Assembly (NCBI GenBank): GCA_900757715.1
Contig: CAAEOZ010000252.1
Span: 1 to 24,321, forward strand
Source: an uncultured Veillonella sp.
GTDB taxonomy: Bacteria; Bacillota; Negativicutes; Veillonellales; Veillonellaceae
DNA: 24,321 bases
Reading direction: 5' to 3'
The position numbers were made by a program, and so were the translations under genes. Below, piece by piece: positions 24,086-24,321 of the stretch (position 1 is the stretch's first letter; each line of letters opens with the position of its first letter). The notes under the pieces are model-generated. The model had not been told where the DNA came from. It searched no databases and was given only the letters and a program-made list of their open reading frames with translations.

Positions 24086-24321
24086 ATGGGGATAAGAAAA
24101 CATTGTTTTATCAGTCTGTTTCTGTTTATAGTACAAACAGTAACGGCTCAAATAAATTATGGCACGACGGGATTGATGAATCTTCCTACTGCCGACATGC
24201 AGCGTGACAAGACTTTTATGGCAGGTGGTAACTGGCTGAATCATCATGCTACAGTACCCCGTTGGTGGTATGATACATGGAACTATTATATCAATATAAC
24301 TATTTTTCCTTGGCTGGAAGC
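24086..24321 (+). CDS. YjbH-like exported protein, N-terminal part only
   Basis: Begins MGIRKHCFISLFLFIVQTVTAQ, a signal peptide with likely cleavage after TAQ (about residue 22), followed by YGTTGLMNLPTADM and TFMAGGNWLN, which resemble the start of YjbH/DUF940-type outer-membrane beta-barrel proteins linked to exopolysaccharide secretion. Only 78 codons are inside the window. The neighbouring initiating transferase supports an export role. The family call is moderate because the rest is missing. Confidence 0.7.
   Translation, partial: MGIRKHCFISLFLFIVQTVTAQINYGTTGLMNLPTADMQRDKTFMAGGNWLNHHATVPRWWYDTWNYYINITIFPWLE

Noticed and set aside
1..24321. CRISPR arrays, tRNA and rRNA genes
   Set aside because: No regularly spaced repeat with unique spacers, and no cloverleaf or rRNA-like sequence, was seen; the two repeat arrays found have 11- and 22-bp periods.

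Overview
The window looks like a Bacteroidales chromosome (Bacteroides/Phocaeicola type). The reasons are moderate-to-low GC, almost no Shine-Dalgarno signals, a TAnnTTTG-type -7 promoter element, and a flanking cassette of amidase, 32-residue 'smalltalk' peptide and two HU-like proteins that is typical of this order. It is one complete-looking surface polysaccharide (capsule or O-antigen-like) locus plus its borders. Species cannot be fixed from the sequence alone.

Layout. Positions 1-1391 (minus strand) carry a cut-off N-acetylmuramoyl-L-alanine amidase, the small peptide and two HU-like DNA-binding proteins, closely packed and read from a promoter near 1450-1480. A divergent intergenic region with 11-bp-phased GTTNACT repeats leads to an unknown 144-residue protein (1579-2013). 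It is followed by a striking array of five AAAGTAAG boxes arranged as a large inverted repeat (2045-2134), just before the polysaccharide operon. From 2250 to 12612 there is a run of sugar genes for a nonulosonic acid of the legionaminic type: LegB-like dehydratase, LegC aminotransferase, LegG hydrolysing 2-epimerase, LegI synthase, LegF CMP-transferase and a PtmE-like CBS/nucleotidyltransferase. Inserted between legG and legI are a fold-type III PLP enzyme and an ATP-grasp ligase, and after ptmE come two Gfo/Idh-type oxidoreductases. From 12643 to 18542 lie an SGNH hydrolase, a Wzx flippase, a GNGPS-motif transferase (candidate nonulosonate transferase), a GT32 transferase, an EpsG-like Wzy polymerase and a GT4 transferase. 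A badly decayed MBOAT/SGNH O-acylation pair follows (about 18545-20835), then an empty stretch with possible insertion-sequence debris, a second GT4 gene, a decayed small-ORF/GNAT pair, the initiating sugar-phosphate transferase (23173-23802), a small membrane protein, and the start of a YjbH-like exported protein cut by the window edge.

How it works together (inference): LegB to LegF and PtmE make a CMP-activated legionaminic-type sugar. The initiating transferase loads the first sugar onto undecaprenyl phosphate, the GT32, GT4 and GNGPS-motif enzymes extend the repeat unit, Wzx flips it and Wzy polymerises it. No LegH N-acetyltransferase is visible. The PLP enzyme plus ATP-grasp ligase sit where the pathway would need another way of acylating the C4 amino group. 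The best candidate for an undescribed system here is therefore aminoacyl (or similar amide) decoration of a nonulosonic acid. The former O-acylation module of the locus is dead.
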